Below are positions 1-5,548 of a stretch of 5,548 nt of DNA, in pieces. The position numbers and the translations under genes are program-made. How positions within the stretch are numbered: position 1 is the stretch's first letter; every line of letters starts with the position of its first letter. The notes under the pieces are model-generated. The model ran no database searches. It worked only from the letters and a program-made list of their open reading frames with translations, and was not told the origin of the DNA. Origin of the DNA: Gammaproteobacteria bacterium (GTDB lineage: Bacteria > Pseudomonadota > Gammaproteobacteria > JAJDOJ01); assembly GCA_027030565.1 (NCBI GenBank), contig JALVEU010000024.1:1-5548 (forward strand), given 5' to 3'.

Positions 1-1845
1 GCGCCCCTCCAGATTCACGTAGGTGCCCGAGGTCTCCGTGAACTGCGCCAGCGGCAGCACCACGTCCGCACATCCCAGCAGTTCGTCGCTCGCATAGGCG
101 CTGAGCGCGACCACACAGCCGGCCTGCTCCAGCGTGCGCAGCGCCGCAGCGCCTGCGGCCGTGTCCAGGGAAGGCTCCATGCCGAAGAGCACGTACCCGT
201 CCAGGCCTTCACGCAACTGGACGGCGGCCGGCAGACCCGGCGACTCGACCGGCGCACCCAGGGGCCCGCGATGGGGCACGCAGCCCGCCAGCCACAGCCC
301 CGCTGCGTTGGCGCCCTCGGGCAGGAACCCGAACCCCACACCCGTGCACCCGGCCAGGGCCGCGGCCAGCGCCCGCAGCCGCCCATACTCTGGATGCTGC
401 ATGGCCAGGGCACCCAGCAGCACGAGACCCCGCCCCGCCGAGCGCAAGGCCTCGGCGATGGCGGCATCCGCCTCTTCCGGCTCCGCCGCGCGCACCAGAC
501 CGGCCACGGAAGCGGGCACCTCGCCCTCCCCTGCGGCCGCCACCACCCGGGCCAGGCGCTCCACCAGGGCACCCGGCGGCACCGCCACCTGGGGCTCCAC
601 GGGGCACAGCCAGTCGAAGGCCCTTGGGTTCAGGCCCATCAGCCGCCCCCCGCCACGCACCATCTGGCGCAGGCGATGGGCCAGGAGCGGGTGCTCTGCA
701 CGCAGGTCGCTGCCCACCACCAGCACCGCATCCTGGGACTGCAGGGTCTGTACGTCGCAGCCGAGCCAGGGGAACAAGGGGTCGGCCGCATCCGCCGAAC
801 AGTCCTGCTGCCGCAACCGGTGGTCGATGTGTGGTGACCCCAGCGCCCGGGCCAGCTTCTGGAACAGCCATGCCTCCTCGGTGGTCGCCCCCGGGGAGAT
901 CAGAAAACCGATGCGCCCGGGCTCCAGCGCCTTCAGCCCCGCCACCGCCCGTTCCAGGGCCGCCTCCCAGGACACCACCTGCCACTCGCCCTTGTCCTTG
1001 ACCATGGGCCGGGGGGAGCGGTCGGGTGCATCCAGTCCCCCATAGGAGAATCGGTCGCGGTCGGAGATCCAGGTCTCGTTGACCGCCTCGTTGTCCCGGG
1101 GCACCACCCGGATCACACGTCCACGCAGGGTATGCACGAATACATTGGAGCCCAGGGCATCGTGGGGGGCCACGGAGGGGTGCTCCGTGAGTTCCCAGGC
1201 CCGATAGCGCATACGCGAGGGTTTGGCGGTGAGCGCCCCCACCGGGCACAAGTCGATGATGTTGCCCGACAGTTCCGAGGCCAGCGCGTGCTCCACGAAG
1301 GTGCCGATCTTCATGAATTCACCGCGCCCGGTGGCGCCCAGTTCGCGCAGGTTGGCGATCTCCTCGCCGAAGCGTACGCAACGGGTGCAGTGAATGCAGC
1401 GGGTCATGTCCGTGGCCACCAGGGGCCCCAGATCGGGGTCCGGCACCGCGCGCTTGGCCTCGGTGTAGCGCGACACGCTCTTGCCCCAGCCCATGGCCAC
1501 GTCCTGCAGTTCGCACTCCCCGCCCTGGTCGCAGACCGGGCAGTCCAAGGGATGATTGATGAGCAGGAACTCCATGGTGGCCTGCTGGGCGGCGCGGGCC
1601 TTGGCCGAGCGCGTGAAGACCTTCATGCCCTCGGTCACCGGCGTGGCACAGGCGGGCATGGGCTTGGGCGCGCGTTCCACCTCCACCAGGCACATACGGC
1701 AGTTGGCCGCCACCGACAGCTTCTTGTGGTAGCAGAAGCGCGGCACGTGGATGCCGTGGGCGTCGGTCACCTCGATGAGCATGGCCCCCTTGGGCGCCTG
1801 GTAGGCGACCCCGTCGATCTCGATGTTGACCAGATCTTCGCTCAT
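1..1845 (-). CDS. nuoG: NADH-quinone oxidoreductase subunit G (75 kDa subunit), 3' end outside window
   Basis: NuoG is the largest peripheral-arm subunit and relays electrons from NuoF toward NuoI through its N-terminal Fe-S clusters. I translated the frame from ATG 1845 (MSEDLVNIEIDGVAYQAPKG) to position 1: 615 codons without a stop. Family members run to roughly 770-900 residues, so the C-terminus lies beyond the left edge. Domains in order: a plant-ferredoxin-like [2Fe-2S] domain with Cys38, Cys49, Cys52 and Cys66 (N1b); a His-Cys3 [4Fe-4S] site with His98, Cys102, Cys105 and Cys111 in HPLDCPVCDQGGEC (N5); a [4Fe-4S] site with Cys150, Cys153, Cys156 and Cys200 in CIHCTRC and DLCPVGAL (N4); and from about residue 215 the molybdopterin-oxidoreductase-like fold, which holds no molybdenum in complex I. 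No cysteine occurs at residues 216-275, so the additional N7 cluster is missing. Residues about 430-500 are very Ala-rich. The start lies 4 nt after the nuoF stop and is preceded by AGGAGG with a 12-nt spacer. Confidence 0.97.
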   Translation of the reverse strand, partial: MSEDLVNIEIDGVAYQAPKGAMLIEVTDAHGIHVPRFCYHKKLSVAANCRMCLVEVERAPKPMPACATPVTEGMKVFTRSAKARAAQQATMEFLLINHPLDCPVCDQGGECELQDVAMGWGKSVSRYTEAKRAVPDPDLGPLVATDMTRCIHCTRCVRFGEEIANLRELGATGRGEFMKIGTFVEHALASELSGNIIDLCPVGALTAKPSRMRYRAWELTEHPSVAPHDALGSNVFVHTLRGRVIRVVPRDNEAVNETWISDRDRFSYGGLDAPDRSPRPMVKDKGEWQVVSWEAALERAVAGLKALEPGRIGFLISPGATTEEAWLFQKLARALGSPHIDHRLRQQDCSADAADPLFPWLGCDVQTLQSQDAVLVVGSDLRAEHPLLAHRLRQMVRGGGRLMGLNPRAFDWLCPVEPQVAVPPGALVERLARVVAAAGEGEVPASVAGLVRAAEPEEADAAIAEALRSAGRGLVLLGALAMQHPEYGRLRALAAALAGCTGVGFGFLPEGANAAGLWLAGCVPHRGPLGAPVESPGLPAAVQLREGLDGYVLFGMEPSLDTAAGAAALRTLEQAGCVVALSAYASDELLGCADVVLPLAQFTETSGTYVNLEGR

Positions 1846-1849
1846 GGGC

Positions 1850-3139
1850 TCAGGCCGCCTCCTGGGCACCCTCGACGAGGCTGCGCCCGTGCTCGATGTA
1901 GTACTGGAACTCGTGCCGGAAGTGTTTGATGAAGCTCCACACGGGCATGGCGGCCGCATCGCCCAGCGCGCAGATGGTGCGTCCCTCGATGGCGTGGGCC
2001 ACGTCCTCGAGCTTCTCCAGGTCCTCCGGCCGACCCTTGCCCTCGACGATGCGCGTGAGCATGCGGTAGAGCCAGCCGGTGCCCTCGCGGCAGGGGGTAC
2101 ACTGGCCACAGGACTCGGAGAAGTAGAAGCGCGAGATCCTGCGCAGCGCCTGCACCATGTCCGTGGTCTCATCCATGACGATCACCGCCCCGGAGCCCAG
2201 CATGGAGCCCGCCTTGGCGATGGAGTCGTAGTCCATGGTGCACTCGCGCATGATCTCCCCCGGCAGCACCGGCACCGACGAGCCACCGGGGATCACCGCC
2301 TTGAGCTCACGCCCCTTCCACACGCCACCGGCCAGGTCCAACAGGTCGTTGAACGGGATTCCGAGCCCCACCTCGAAGTTGCCGGGGCGTTCCACGTGGC
2401 CGGAGACCGAGAAGCACTTGGTGCCCCCGGCGTTGGGCACCCCGAGATCCGCAAACCACTGGGCACCGTTGCGGATGATCGAGGGGACCGAGGCCAGCGA
2501 CTCGGTGTTGTTGATGGTCGTGGGCTTGCCGTAGAGGCCGAAGTTGGCGGGGAACGGTGGCTTGTAGCGGGGCTGACCCTTCTTGCCCTCCAGCGATTCC
2601 AGCAGGGCCGTCTCCTCGCCGCAGATGTAGGCCCCGGCGCCCAGCGTCGGATAGAGGTCGAAGTCTACCCCCGAGCCCAGGATGTCCCGGCCCAGGAGAC
2701 CGTGCTCATAGGCCTCGCGCACCGCCTGCGAAAAGCGGCGATAGGGCTCGTCCAGAAATTCGCCCCGCATGTAGTTGTAGCCGACCGTGGCACCGATGGC
2801 GTAGCCGGCGATGGCCATGCCCTCCACCAGCGCGTGCGGATTGAAGCGCAGGATGTCCCGGTCCTTGCAGGTGCCCGGCTCGGACTCGTCCGAGTTGCAC
2901 ACGATGTACTTCTGCACCGGGGCGTTGCGCGGCATGAAGCTCCACTTGAGCCCTGTGGGAAAACCGGCCCCGCCGCGACCCCGCAGCCCTGAGGCCTTGA
3001 CCTCCTCGATGATGTCCTCGGGCGGGACCCGCTCCTCCAGGATCCGGCGCCAGGCCTGATAGCCGCCCAGCTCCAGATAGGTCTCGTAGCTCCAGGGCTC
3101 GTCATGGCCCAGCGTTGCATAACAGACTTCGTTGGCCAT
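1850..3139 (-). CDS. nuoF: NADH-quinone oxidoreductase subunit F (51 kDa subunit, NADH/FMN binding, [4Fe-4S] N3)
   Basis: NuoF is the electron entry point of complex I: it oxidises NADH at a bound FMN and passes electrons singly to the [4Fe-4S] cluster N3. The product is 429 residues, normal for the family. Visible motifs in order are the glycine-rich GRGGAGFPTGLKW at residues 54-66 (FMN/NADH fold), CNSDESEPGTCKDRDI at 81-96, the second glycine-rich segment GAGAYICGEETALLESLEG at 167-185 (nucleotide binding), a SLBB-type region around 240-290, and the N3 motif ESCGQCTPCREG at 342-353. Its ligands are Cys344, Cys347 and Cys350, with the fourth, Cys390, in GRTICALGD. The start is ATG at 3139, 4 nt after the nuoE TGA; family proteins begin at about this position. 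No good Shine-Dalgarno sequence is visible, only a GAGG overlapping the nuoE stop and too close to the ATG, so translation probably depends on coupling to nuoE. There is no N-terminal thioredoxin-like fusion of the HoxF type. TGA ends the gene 4 nt before nuoG. Confidence 0.98.
   Translation of the reverse strand: MANEVCYATLGHDEPWSYETYLELGGYQAWRRILEERVPPEDIIEEVKASGLRGRGGAGFPTGLKWSFMPRNAPVQKYIVCNSDESEPGTCKDRDILRFNPHALVEGMAIAGYAIGATVGYNYMRGEFLDEPYRRFSQAVREAYEHGLLGRDILGSGVDFDLYPTLGAGAYICGEETALLESLEGKKGQPRYKPPFPANFGLYGKPTTINNTESLASVPSIIRNGAQWFADLGVPNAGGTKCFSVSGHVERPGNFEVGLGIPFNDLLDLAGGVWKGRELKAVIPGGSSVPVLPGEIMRECTMDYDSIAKAGSMLGSGAVIVMDETTDMVQALRRISRFYFSESCGQCTPCREGTGWLYRMLTRIVEGKGRPEDLEKLEDVAHAIEGRTICALGDAAAMPVWSFIKHFRHEFQYYIEHGRSLVEGAQEAA
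1858..1863 (-). promoter_or_regulatory. Probable ribosome binding site of nuoG
   Basis: The minus strand reads AGGAGG within the last codons of nuoF (Gln-Glu-Ala-Ala end). The spacer to the ATG at 1845 is 12 nt, longer than the usual 5-9. The site is a perfect match in sequence but suboptimal in position, so coupling to nuoF translation probably contributes as well. Confidence 0.6.
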
Positions 3140-3143
3140 GGCC

Positions 3144-3662
3144 TCAGTCCAACTGGTCGAGGATCTCGTCCACCTTCTCGGGCGTGAGATGCTCGTGGTA
3201 GACGTGGTTGACCTGCATCATGGGCGCCCCGCAACAGGCCGCCAGGCATTCCTCCTCGCGCTTGAGATAGAACTTGCCGTCCGGCGTGGACTCCCCCAGT
3301 TTCACGCCCAGCCGCTTCTCCAGGTGTGCGACGATTTCGCCTGCGCCGCGCAACCAGCAGGAGATGTTGGTGCACACGGCGATCTCGTGCCGCCCCACGG
3401 GCCGGAGGTTGAACATGGAGTAGAAACTCGCCACCTCGTAGACGGCAATGGGCGGCATGCCGAGGTACTCCGCCACCGCGTCCATCTGTGCACGGGGCAG
3501 CCAGCCCAGTTCGTGCTGCACGGCCCGAAGTGCGGCGAGTACCGCAGACTGCTTGCGATCCTCCGGGTAGCGCGCGAGCCATTGGTCGATCTCGGCCCGC
3601 ACGTGGTCGGAAAGCCCTGTTGCAAGCTCGTCCACGGCCGGCTCCTGCTCCTCACCACTCAC
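3144..3662 (-). CDS. nuoE: NADH-quinone oxidoreductase subunit E (24 kDa subunit, [2Fe-2S] N1a)
   Basis: NuoE is the thioredoxin-fold partner of NuoF in the NADH dehydrogenase module and holds the off-path [2Fe-2S] cluster N1a. The 172-residue product has a helical N-terminal part (about residues 15-75, including RYPEDRKQSAVLAALRAVQ and LGWLPRAQMDAVAEYLGMP), then VYEVASFYSMFNLRPVG and the thioredoxin-like cluster domain. All four expected ligands are present: Cys97 and Cys102 (CTNISC), then Cys139 and Cys143 in EECLAACCGAPMM; Cys144 is an extra adjacent cysteine. The start is GTG at 3662, in the 4-base overlap GTGA with the nuoD stop. A purine-rich GGGGAG lies 8 nt upstream, and the next in-frame Met is residue 60, inside the conserved region, so GTG is the best start. 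NuoE-like proteins also serve NAD-reducing hydrogenases and formate dehydrogenases, but the position between nuoD and nuoF assigns this one to complex I. It ends with TGA 4 nt before nuoF. Confidence 0.97.
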   Translation of the reverse strand: MSGEEQEPAVDELATGLSDHVRAEIDQWLARYPEDRKQSAVLAALRAVQHELGWLPRAQMDAVAEYLGMPPIAVYEVASFYSMFNLRPVGRHEIAVCTNISCWLRGAGEIVAHLEKRLGVKLGESTPDGKFYLKREEECLAACCGAPMMQVNHVYHEHLTPEKVDEILDQLD

Positions 3663-4912
3663 CGGTCGATCTCCCCGAAAACGATGTCCAATGTGCCGAT
3701 GATCGCCACCACGTCGGCCAGCATGTGCCCTCGGGCCATCTCGTCCAGGCCCGCCAGATGGGCGAAGCCGGGGGCCCGCACCTTCACCCGGTAGGGCTTG
3801 TTGGCCCCATCGGAGACCAGATAGACGCCGAACTCCCCCTTGGGGTGCTCCACGGCGGCATAGGTCTCACCCTGTGGCAGGCAGTAGCCCTCGGTGAACA
3901 GCTTGAAGTGGTGGATGAGCGCTTCCATGTCGCGCTTCATTTCTTCGCGACGCGGCGGTGCCACCTTGTTCTCCTCCAGCATCACCGGGCCCGGGTTGGC
4001 CCGCAGCCATTCCACGCACTGGCGGATGATGCGATTGGACTGGCGCATCTCCTCGATCCGGACCAGATACCGGTCGTAGGAGTCCCCGTTGGTGCCCACC
4101 GGAATGTCGAAGTCCAGCCGGTCGTAGACCTCATAGGGTTGTTTCTTGCGCAGGTCCCAGGCGACGCCCGAGCCACGAAGCATGGGACCGCTGAAGCCCA
4201 TCTGCAACGCGCGCTCCGGGGAAACCACCCCGATCCCCACGGTGCGCTGTTTCCAGATCCGATTCTCGGTCAGCAACGCCTCGTACTCGTCCACACGGGC
4301 GGGGAAGCGCTCGGTGAAGGCCCAGATGAAATCCAGCAGCGATCCCTGCCGGTCGGCGTTGAGCTCCTCCAGGTCCTTGGCGCTGCGGTACTTGGACGGC
4401 TGGTACTTGGGCATCTCCTCGGGCAGATCCCGGTACACCCCGCCCGGCCGGTAGTAGGTGGCGTGCATGCGCGCCCCCGAGACGGCCTCGTAACAGTCCA
4501 TGAGGTATTCGCGCTCACGGAAGGCGTACAGGAACACCGTCATGGCGCCGATGTCCAGGGCGTGCGAACCGAGCCACAGCAGGTGATTCAGGATGCGGGT
4601 GATCTCGTCGAACATCACCCGGATGTACTGGGCGCGGATGGGCGGCTCGATGCCCAGCAGACGCTCGATGGCGAGCACGTAGCCGTGCTCGTTGCACATC
4701 ATGGAGACGTAGTCCAGCCGGTCCATGTAGCCGATGGACTGGTTGTAGGGCTTGGATTCGGCCAACTTCTCGGTGGCGCGGTGCAGCAGACCGATGTGCG
4801 GATCGGCGCGCTGCACCACCTCGCCGTCCATTTCCAGCACCAGGCGCAGCACCCCGTGGGCGGCCGGATGCTGCGGCCCGAAGTTGACGGTGTAGTTGCG
4901 GATCTCAGGCAT
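3659..4912 (-). CDS. nuoD: NADH-quinone oxidoreductase subunit D (49 kDa subunit)
   Basis: NuoD lines the quinone-binding cavity of complex I next to NuoB and passes electrons from cluster N2 to ubiquinone; it descends from the large subunit of NiFe hydrogenases. The protein is 417 residues, a common family length. It starts MPEIRNYTVNFGPQHPAAHG, carries the 49 kDa signature LHRATEKLAESKPY at residues 43-56, and ends DIVFGEIDR. His19 and Tyr68 are 49 residues apart, matching the His38/Tyr87 quinone head-group pair of Thermus Nqo4 (my alignment by eye). The NiFe-ligating cysteines of hydrogenases are absent, as expected. The frame is open further upstream to an ATG at 4966, adding 18 Arg/Pro-rich residues. 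I chose the ATG at 4912 because family proteins begin at this Met and a perfect AGGAGG lies 6 nt upstream. The start overlaps the nuoC stop (ATGCCTGA). The TGA stop at 3661-3659 overlaps the GTG start of nuoE. Confidence 0.98.
   Translation of the reverse strand: MPEIRNYTVNFGPQHPAAHGVLRLVLEMDGEVVQRADPHIGLLHRATEKLAESKPYNQSIGYMDRLDYVSMMCNEHGYVLAIERLLGIEPPIRAQYIRVMFDEITRILNHLLWLGSHALDIGAMTVFLYAFREREYLMDCYEAVSGARMHATYYRPGGVYRDLPEEMPKYQPSKYRSAKDLEELNADRQGSLLDFIWAFTERFPARVDEYEALLTENRIWKQRTVGIGVVSPERALQMGFSGPMLRGSGVAWDLRKKQPYEVYDRLDFDIPVGTNGDSYDRYLVRIEEMRQSNRIIRQCVEWLRANPGPVMLEENKVAPPRREEMKRDMEALIHHFKLFTEGYCLPQGETYAAVEHPKGEFGVYLVSDGANKPYRVKVRAPGFAHLAGLDEMARGHMLADVVAIIGTLDIVFGEIDR
3671..3676 (-). promoter_or_regulatory. 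Probable ribosome binding site of nuoE
   Basis: The minus strand reads GGGGAG 8 nt upstream of the GTG at 3662, within the last codons of nuoD (Phe-Gly-Glu-Ile region). It is a partial Shine-Dalgarno match at normal spacing and supports the GTG start that overlaps the nuoD stop. Confidence 0.6.
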
Positions 4913-5548
4913 CACCGGCCTCCTCGGGCCCGAAATCGGTGCAGCGCGCGTCCTCGCGAATGACACGTGGGACCAGCACCCGGGGCTGTATGCTCACCGG
5001 CTCGTAGACCACGCGCTGCTGCTCGGGGTCGTAGCGCATCTCCACGGTGCCCACCAGGGGGAAGTCCTTGCGGAAGGGATGGCCGATGAAGCCATAGTCG
5101 GTGAGAATCCTGCGCAGATCCGGGTGCCCATCGAACACGATACCGAACAGATCGAAGGCCTCGCGCTCGTACCAGTCGGCCGAGGACCACACGGACACCA
5201 CTGAGGGCAACATGGGGAATGCATCGTCCGCACAGTACACCTTGAGCCGCAACCGCCAGTTGTGGGTCACGGACAGGAGCTGATAGGCGACGGCGAAGCG
5301 CGGCCCCTCGTGACGCCGCTCGGGCAGGTCGTCGAACTTGAAGCGTGCATGATGCGCGGGCTCCACGCCCCGGCTGAAGCCGGTCGTCGTGGAAGCCTCG
5401 GTGGTCCATTCCGAGAGACCGTACTCCAGGTAGTCGATACCGGCCAGATCCATCATCTGCTCGAAACGCAGCGCCTCGTCGTCGCGCAGGTTCCGGCAGA
5501 CCTCCACCAGGTGTTCCGGCTCCACTTGCGCCGTCACCTCGCCACCGT
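4905..5548 (-). CDS. nuoC: NADH-quinone oxidoreductase subunit C (30 kDa subunit), 5' end outside window
   Basis: NuoC is a cofactor-free subunit of the complex I peripheral arm that packs against NuoD at the junction with the membrane arm. The frame is open from the right edge to a TGA at 4907-4905. Counting from an in-frame GTG at 5537, 210 residues are visible. The family signature (Complex1_30kDa) is clear: WSSADWYEREAFDLFGIVF at residues 117-135, then GHPDLRRILTDYGFIGHPFR at 137-156, followed by KDFPLVG. The GTG at 5537 is probably not the start. The frame stays open upstream, reading Gly-Gly-Glu before that Val, and homologues as I remember them carry a few tens of residues before an equivalent GEVT-like strand. 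The gene is therefore treated as partial. Residues about 41-79 form a Thr/Ser- and charge-rich insert (EWTTEASTTTGFSRGV...) between DYLEYG and the RFAVAYQLLSVTHNWRLRLK strand; shorter NuoC proteins lack it. The gene is separate from nuoD, not fused as in E. coli, and overlaps it by 8 nt. Confidence 0.97.
   Translation of the reverse strand, partial: GGEVTAQVEPEHLVEVCRNLRDDEALRFEQMMDLAGIDYLEYGLSEWTTEASTTTGFSRGVEPAHHARFKFDDLPERRHEGPRFAVAYQLLSVTHNWRLRLKVYCADDAFPMLPSVVSVWSSADWYEREAFDLFGIVFDGHPDLRRILTDYGFIGHPFRKDFPLVGTVEMRYDPEQQRVVYEPVSIQPRVLVPRVIREDARCTDFGPEEAGDA
4919..4924 (-). promoter_or_regulatory. Ribosome binding site of nuoD
   Basis: The minus strand reads AGGAGG, a perfect anti-16S match, 6 nt before the ATG at 4912. 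It lies inside the nuoC reading frame, where it covers the Glu-Glu-Ala codons near the NuoC C-terminus. This site decides the nuoD start in favour of 4912 over the upstream in-frame ATG at 4966. Confidence 0.85.

Noticed and set aside
134..1045. Open frames on both strands over the left 1.2 kb (a 303-codon plus-strand frame and a 346-codon minus-strand frame at 209-1249)
   Set aside because: Both are Arg/Pro/Gly/Ala-rich shadow translations. The real gene is nuoG in another minus-strand frame, which I translated without a stop from 1845 to 1.
1..1845. The possibility that nuoG is a frameshifted pseudogene, or a molybdenum-containing formate dehydrogenase or other molybdopterin enzyme
   Set aside because: The frame is continuous for 615 codons with all N1b, N5 and N4 ligands in place. 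The gene directly follows nuoF in standard nuo order, and the Fe-S cysteines at the head of the molybdopterin-like domain are absent, as in complex I NuoG proteins.
1823..2992. A 389-codon open frame on the plus strand opposite nuoF
   Set aside because: It is antisense to nuoF, has a low-complexity His/Arg/Gly-rich translation, and shows no motif or convincing ribosome binding site. It is explained by the GC-rich codon use of nuoF.
1850..3662. The possibility that the NuoE/NuoF pair is the diaphorase of an NAD-reducing hydrogenase or formate dehydrogenase
   Set aside because: The genes sit between nuoD and nuoG with coupled junctions, NuoF lacks the N-terminal fusion seen in HoxF-type proteins, and no hydrogenase or formate dehydrogenase catalytic gene is present.
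3488..4963. A 491-codon open frame on the plus strand opposite nuoE and nuoD
   Set aside because: It lies antisense to two genes with unmistakable family motifs. Its translation is His/Val/Gly/Leu-rich with no recognisable domain, and long antisense frames are a usual by-product of strong G/C bias at third codon positions.
1..5548. A search by eye for terminators, internal promoters, tRNAs, CRISPR-like repeats, insertion sequences or phage genes
   Set aside because: Coding sequence fills the window with gaps of at most 4 bases. I saw no direct repeat array, hairpin followed by a T-run, or mobile-element motif. Short GC-rich palindromes are expected at this base composition.

Overview
The window holds the middle of a bacterial nuo operon, the genes for proton-translocating NADH:quinone oxidoreductase (respiratory complex I). 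Every gene I can support lies on the minus strand, so transcription runs from right to left: nuoC (5' end outside the window), nuoD, nuoE, nuoF, nuoG (3' end outside the window). Together they encode the hydrophilic peripheral arm except NuoB and NuoI. By the usual gene order, nuoA-nuoB should lie beyond the right edge and nuoH-nuoN beyond the left edge.

Layout by falling coordinate: nuoC 5548-4905, nuoD 4912-3659 (8-nt overlap with nuoC), nuoE 3662-3144 (4-nt GTGA overlap with nuoD), nuoF 3139-1850 (4 nt after nuoE), nuoG 1845-1 (4 nt after nuoF). No intergenic stretch exceeds 4 bases. I see no internal promoter, terminator, RNA gene, repeat or mobile element. The spacing implies one polycistronic message with translational coupling.

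The subunits form one electron path. NuoF binds NADH and FMN and carries a [4Fe-4S] cluster. NuoE carries the side [2Fe-2S] cluster. NuoG passes electrons along its N-terminal Fe-S chain. NuoC and NuoD form the connection to the membrane arm, and NuoD lines the quinone site. All expected cofactor ligands visible in the window are present and the frames are open, so these look like functional genes.

The sequence is strongly G+C-rich. NuoC and NuoD are separate proteins, unlike the fused NuoCD of E. coli, and NuoG lacks the extra N7-cluster cysteines found in E. coli and Thermus. With the protein wording, this suggests a high-GC proteobacterium, probably a gammaproteobacterium of the purple-sulfur/Ectothiorhodospira-Thioalkalivibrio type. 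That placement is inference from remembered family sequences, not a search. I found no novel system: this is a conserved housekeeping locus, and the points worth a second look concern start sites, coupling and subunit variants.
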